DNA of 64,000 nt, taken from Corticibacter populi. GTDB taxonomy: Bacteria; Pseudomonadota; Gammaproteobacteria; Burkholderiales; Burkholderiaceae_C. Both the position numbers and the translations under genes were made by a program. The number at the start of each line of letters is the position of its first letter. Position 1 is the first letter of the stretch. Below the pieces are notes generated by a model that was not told where the DNA came from, did no database searches, and saw only the letters and a program-made list of their open reading frames with translations. The DNA is taken from positions 1,054,001-1,118,000 of the forward strand of contig NZ_SGWR01000001.1 in assembly GCF_004217315.1 (NCBI RefSeq), given 5' to 3'. Shown one piece after another: positions 61,572 to 64,000 of the stretch.

Positions 61572-61927
61572 GGCCCCGGCGCCCGGAAATTGCTCGATGT
61601 CCCATGTCCTGTTCGCAGGACCGGCAGGTAGGCGCACGCGCGCCGCAGTGCTGGTTTCTGCCGGCTGGAATGTCCAGAAATCCGGGAGATCCATCGATGA
61701 CGCAACGCCCAACGCTCCTTGGCACCGCGGTCCTGCAAGCCATGGCCGCCAGCCCCGCTCCATCCCCATGCCTTTCGGCCCGCGGTGATGGAAGCTGCCA
61801 TGCTCCGCCGCACGCAATCCCGGGCTGAACCTCGCTTTGGCAGGCCACGACTGGCGCGTTGGCAAGCCGACCCGTCCCCCTTCGCCTTCTCCACCCTCGC
61901 TCATTCCATTCTTAAAAGGAATTCCCC

Positions 61928-62956
61928 ATGAAGCGCCGCTCCCTTCTCCAGGCCGCCAGTGTCATCTCCGCGCTCTCGCTGAGCCCCTTCGGCATCCTGC
62001 GCGCCCAACGCAAGACCCCTTTCAAGTTCAACCTCGGCTGGAAGTTCGAGGCCTCCGGTGCCGGCTTCTTCCTGGCCAAGCAACGCGGCTATTACGACGA
62101 GGCCGGCCTGGATGTGACCATCGACTCGGGCAATGGCTCCACGGCCGCCATCAGCTTGGTCGCCAGCGGCGCCTATGACGCCGCCTCGGCCGACCTGGCC
62201 TCGATGATCGAATTCAACGTCAAGCACCCGGAAGCCGGCCTCAAGGCCGTGGCCATGCAGTACGACCTCAACCCCAACGCGCTGATCGTGCGCAAGGGCG
62301 GGCCGATTGCCAAGCCTGGCGATTTCGCCGGCAAACGCATCCTGGGGCAGCCCTTCAATGCCTCGCGCAAGCTGTTTCCGGTGTTCGCCAAGGCCCAGGG
62401 CTTCGATCCGAGCGGCGTGGTCTGGGAGAACATGGATCCGGGCGTGGGCGATACGCGCTTCGCGCAGGGCGACTTTGACGCCGCCGCCTATTTCTATTTC
62501 ACCGGCCTGCTCAATCTCAAGGGCCGGGGCGTCGATCTCGATACGCTGCAGGTCTATCGCTACTGCGATTACGGCATGAAGTCCTATGGCAATGGCCTTG
62601 TTGCCAACCCCAAGTCCATGGCCAACGCCGAGGCCATGAAAGCCTTCGTGGCGGCATCGACGCGTGGCTGGCTCGACGCCATCGCCGACCCTGCAGCAGG
62701 CGGCGCCGCTGTCAAGCAGCAGGAACCGCTGGCCAACCAGGCGCTGGAGACCGAGCGCCTGCAGCTCATCACCACCGGCACCATGCAGACGCCGGATACC
62801 ACCGCCAACGGCTGGGGTGCGGCCACGCCGGAACGCGTGCAGGCCACCATCGATGAGACGCTCGACGCCTTCGGCCTGCAGGCCATGCTGCGCCCTGCCG
62901 ACATCTGGGATGATGCCTTCCTGCCGCCGCTGGAGGTGCGCAAGCTGCGCGTCTGA
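61928..62956 (+). CDS. Second NMT1/SsuA-type periplasmic binding protein
   Basis: A 342-residue paralogue of the binding protein at 55303, with shared blocks: KFNLGWKFEASGAGFFLAKQRGYYDEAGLDVTIDSGNG and ADLASMIEFN. The N-terminus KRRSLLQAASVISALSLSPFG has an RR pair and could be a Tat signal, unlike the first copy. AAAAGGAA precedes the ATG. No ATPase or permease genes are beside it within the window, so it may use the importer at 56.4-58.1 kb or genes beyond the edge. It is followed 33 bp later by a dioxygenase gene. Confidence 0.9.
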   Translation: MKRRSLLQAASVISALSLSPFGILRAQRKTPFKFNLGWKFEASGAGFFLAKQRGYYDEAGLDVTIDSGNGSTAAISLVASGAYDAASADLASMIEFNVKHPEAGLKAVAMQYDLNPNALIVRKGGPIAKPGDFAGKRILGQPFNASRKLFPVFAKAQGFDPSGVVWENMDPGVGDTRFAQGDFDAAAYFYFTGLLNLKGRGVDLDTLQVYRYCDYGMKSYGNGLVANPKSMANAEAMKAFVAASTRGWLDAIADPAAGGAAVKQQEPLANQALETERLQLITTGTMQTPDTTANGWGAATPERVQATIDETLDAFGLQAMLRPADIWDDAFLPPLEVRKLRV

Positions 62957-62989
62957 ACCCGCAGACCCGTTCCACACCGGAGTGCCTGG

Positions 62990-63958
62990 ATGTCCATCCC
63001 CGTCATCGATCTCGCCGGGGCGCTGCGGCCTGGCGATGCCCACCATGCACGCAGCGCCGAAGTGGCGGAACAGATCCGCTCTGCCGGCGAGGCGGCCGGG
63101 TTCTTCTACATCGTCAACCATGGCCTTGATGCCGCACTGATCGCCCGGCAGTTCGATGCCGCCAAGGCCTTGTTCGACCTGCCCGAGACAGACAAGGAGG
63201 CGATCTCGCTCGCGCATTCGCGCGCCGCGCGTGGTCACGAGCGCATTGGCGCGCAGACGCTCGATGCCAATGCCCGGCCGGACGTCAAGGAGAGCTTCTA
63301 TTGCGGCATCGAGTATCCCCCTGACCATCCCTATGTCCAGCGGGGCTACTACTCGTACGGTGCCAACCAGTGGCCCGCGCAACGGCCCTGGATCGCCGCG
63401 CAAAGCCTGGCCTATACCGGCGCCATGTGCGCGCTGGCGCAGCGGCTGATGCAATTGCTTGCGCTCTCGCTGGGCCTGCCTGAAAGCCATTTCGACCACA
63501 TCCACGCCAGCCCGATGGTGACGCTGCGCATGATCCGCTATCCGGCCCACCCCGCCGATGCCGACGAGCGCACCTTCGGTGCCGGCGCGCACACCGACTG
63601 GGGCGCCATCACCCTGCTGGCGCAGGACGCCTGGGGCGGACTGGAAGTGCAAATGCCCGACGGCACCTGGACCGCGGCCACGCCACTCGAGGGTTCGCTG
63701 GTCATCAACCTGGGCGACATGATTCCGCGCTGGACCAACGGCCGCTACCACTCCAACCCGCACCGGGTGCGCAACACCCGTTCGGGCGGCGCGCCCCGCT
63801 ACGCCATCCCGTTCTTCTACACCCCTGATTACATGGCGCGCATCGAAGCCGTGCCCGGCAGCGTGCCGGACGGCGCGGCACCGCTCCATCCGCCCTGCAC
63901 GGTGGGCGAGCATCTGCAGGAGATGTACCGCAAGACCTACGGCGTTCAAGCCGCCTGA
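62990..63958 (+). CDS. Isopenicillin N synthase-family 2-oxoglutarate/Fe(II) dioxygenase (second copy)
   Basis: A 322-residue oxygenase. It starts MSIPVIDLAGAL, with EAAGFFYIVNHG early on; the metal residues are His201 and Asp203 (GAHTDWGAITLL) and His258 (SNPHRV). The co-substrate arginine is Arg270, but the usual serine two residues on is Ala272 (RYAIPFF). It differs from the first copy in length and N-terminus, so it is a separate enzyme rather than a recent duplicate. It is coupled to the second binding protein. The substrate is unknown. Confidence 0.88.
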   Translation: MSIPVIDLAGALRPGDAHHARSAEVAEQIRSAGEAAGFFYIVNHGLDAALIARQFDAAKALFDLPETDKEAISLAHSRAARGHERIGAQTLDANARPDVKESFYCGIEYPPDHPYVQRGYYSYGANQWPAQRPWIAAQSLAYTGAMCALAQRLMQLLALSLGLPESHFDHIHASPMVTLRMIRYPAHPADADERTFGAGAHTDWGAITLLAQDAWGGLEVQMPDGTWTAATPLEGSLVINLGDMIPRWTNGRYHSNPHRVRNTRSGGAPRYAIPFFYTPDYMARIEAVPGSVPDGAAPLHPPCTVGEHLQEMYRKTYGVQAA

Positions 63959-63960
63959 GC

Positions 63961-64000
63961 ATGGACACGGCCATGCCCTCCACCATGCGGGTCTTCTTCA
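63961..64000 (+). CDS. Start of an unidentified gene (cut by the window end)
   Basis: ATG at 63961 lies 2 bp past the dioxygenase stop and opens MDTAMPSTMRVFF to the edge. Close spacing suggests an operon with the dioxygenase. There is too little sequence to name it, and a later ATG at 63985 is also possible. Confidence 0.45.
   Translation, partial: MDTAMPSTMRVFF

Larger units (their letters stand above)
61110..61927. other. 818-bp intergenic region between two oxygenase units
   Basis: No gene with a recognisable product is seen, although several frames stay open for up to 165 codons without a plausible start or motif. It contains a 22-bp perfect inverted repeat (61275-61544) and a copy of the dispersed repeat (61560-61571). 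The binding-protein gene at 61928 has an AAAAGGAA ribosome site. Base composition is lower in GC around 61320-61480 than in the neighbours. Confidence 0.55.

Noticed and set aside
61137-61631. 165-codon open frame in the 818-bp gap
   Set aside because: No ribosome site, no domain, Arg/Pro-rich composition, and it runs through both arms of the inverted repeat.

Overview
The window is GC-rich chromosomal DNA from a betaproteobacterium, most likely Burkholderiales, family Comamonadaceae. The evidence is the gene order rimP-nusA-infB-rbfA-truB-typA, the rpsP-rimM-trmD-rplS and hisZ-purA blocks, zipA followed by ligA, Bug-family (TctC-like) receptors, paired cyanophycin synthetases and a porin of the betaproteobacterial type. 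I see no rRNA, tRNA, CRISPR array, prophage or insertion sequence. Assignments rest on reading motifs and gene order by eye; no database search was run.

Layout. 1-1.9 kb: end of purT, then two overlapping genes for membrane di-iron enzymes (sterol-desaturase-like and fatty-acid-desaturase-like). 1.9-6.4 kb: LysR regulator divergent from a tartrate dehydrogenase, Bug receptor and MetX-like hydrolase set, with a 136-bp inverted-repeat element inside it. 6.4-15 kb: typA, truB, rbfA, infB, nusA and rimP on the minus strand, with a promoter and an early terminator in the leader. 15-17.3 kb: DUF2889 protein and an MFS exporter. 17.4-25.6 kb: cyanophycin locus (cphA, a second cphA with a degenerate Mur-ligase P-loop, an ABC exporter with an unusual N-terminal domain, DUF1854). 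25.7-31.6 kb: hisC, cbiB-like, Nudix, rplS, trmD, rimM, rpsP. 31.7-33.2 kb: GntP permease. 33.4-37.1 kb: a GbsR/MarR-type regulator and an envelope/redox gene set sharing a palindromic operator. 37.1-43 kb: tsaD, glsB-like, a DUF697-like protein, zipA, ligA. 43-50 kb: zinc-ribbon protein, phosphoribosyltransferase, purA, hisZ, Lrp regulator, glmS. 50-52.6 kb: parC.

52.6-64 kb is the most unusual part. It holds an FAD-dependent urate hydroxylase (HpxO; Arg204 and Tyr216 both fall at the positions I recall for the Klebsiella enzyme), a GntR/FCD regulator, a complete NMT1/SsuA-type ABC importer, a porin, two isopenicillin-N-synthase-like 2-oxoglutarate/Fe(II) oxygenases and a second, orphan binding protein. 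A BLUF photoreceptor sits between the importer and the porin. A short palindrome, TTGnATnCAA, recurs before hpxO, before the importer and before the porin, which suggests one regulon for uptake and oxidation of a purine or related heterocycle. A 22-bp perfect inverted repeat with arms 226 bp apart lies in the 818-bp gap between the two oxygenase units.
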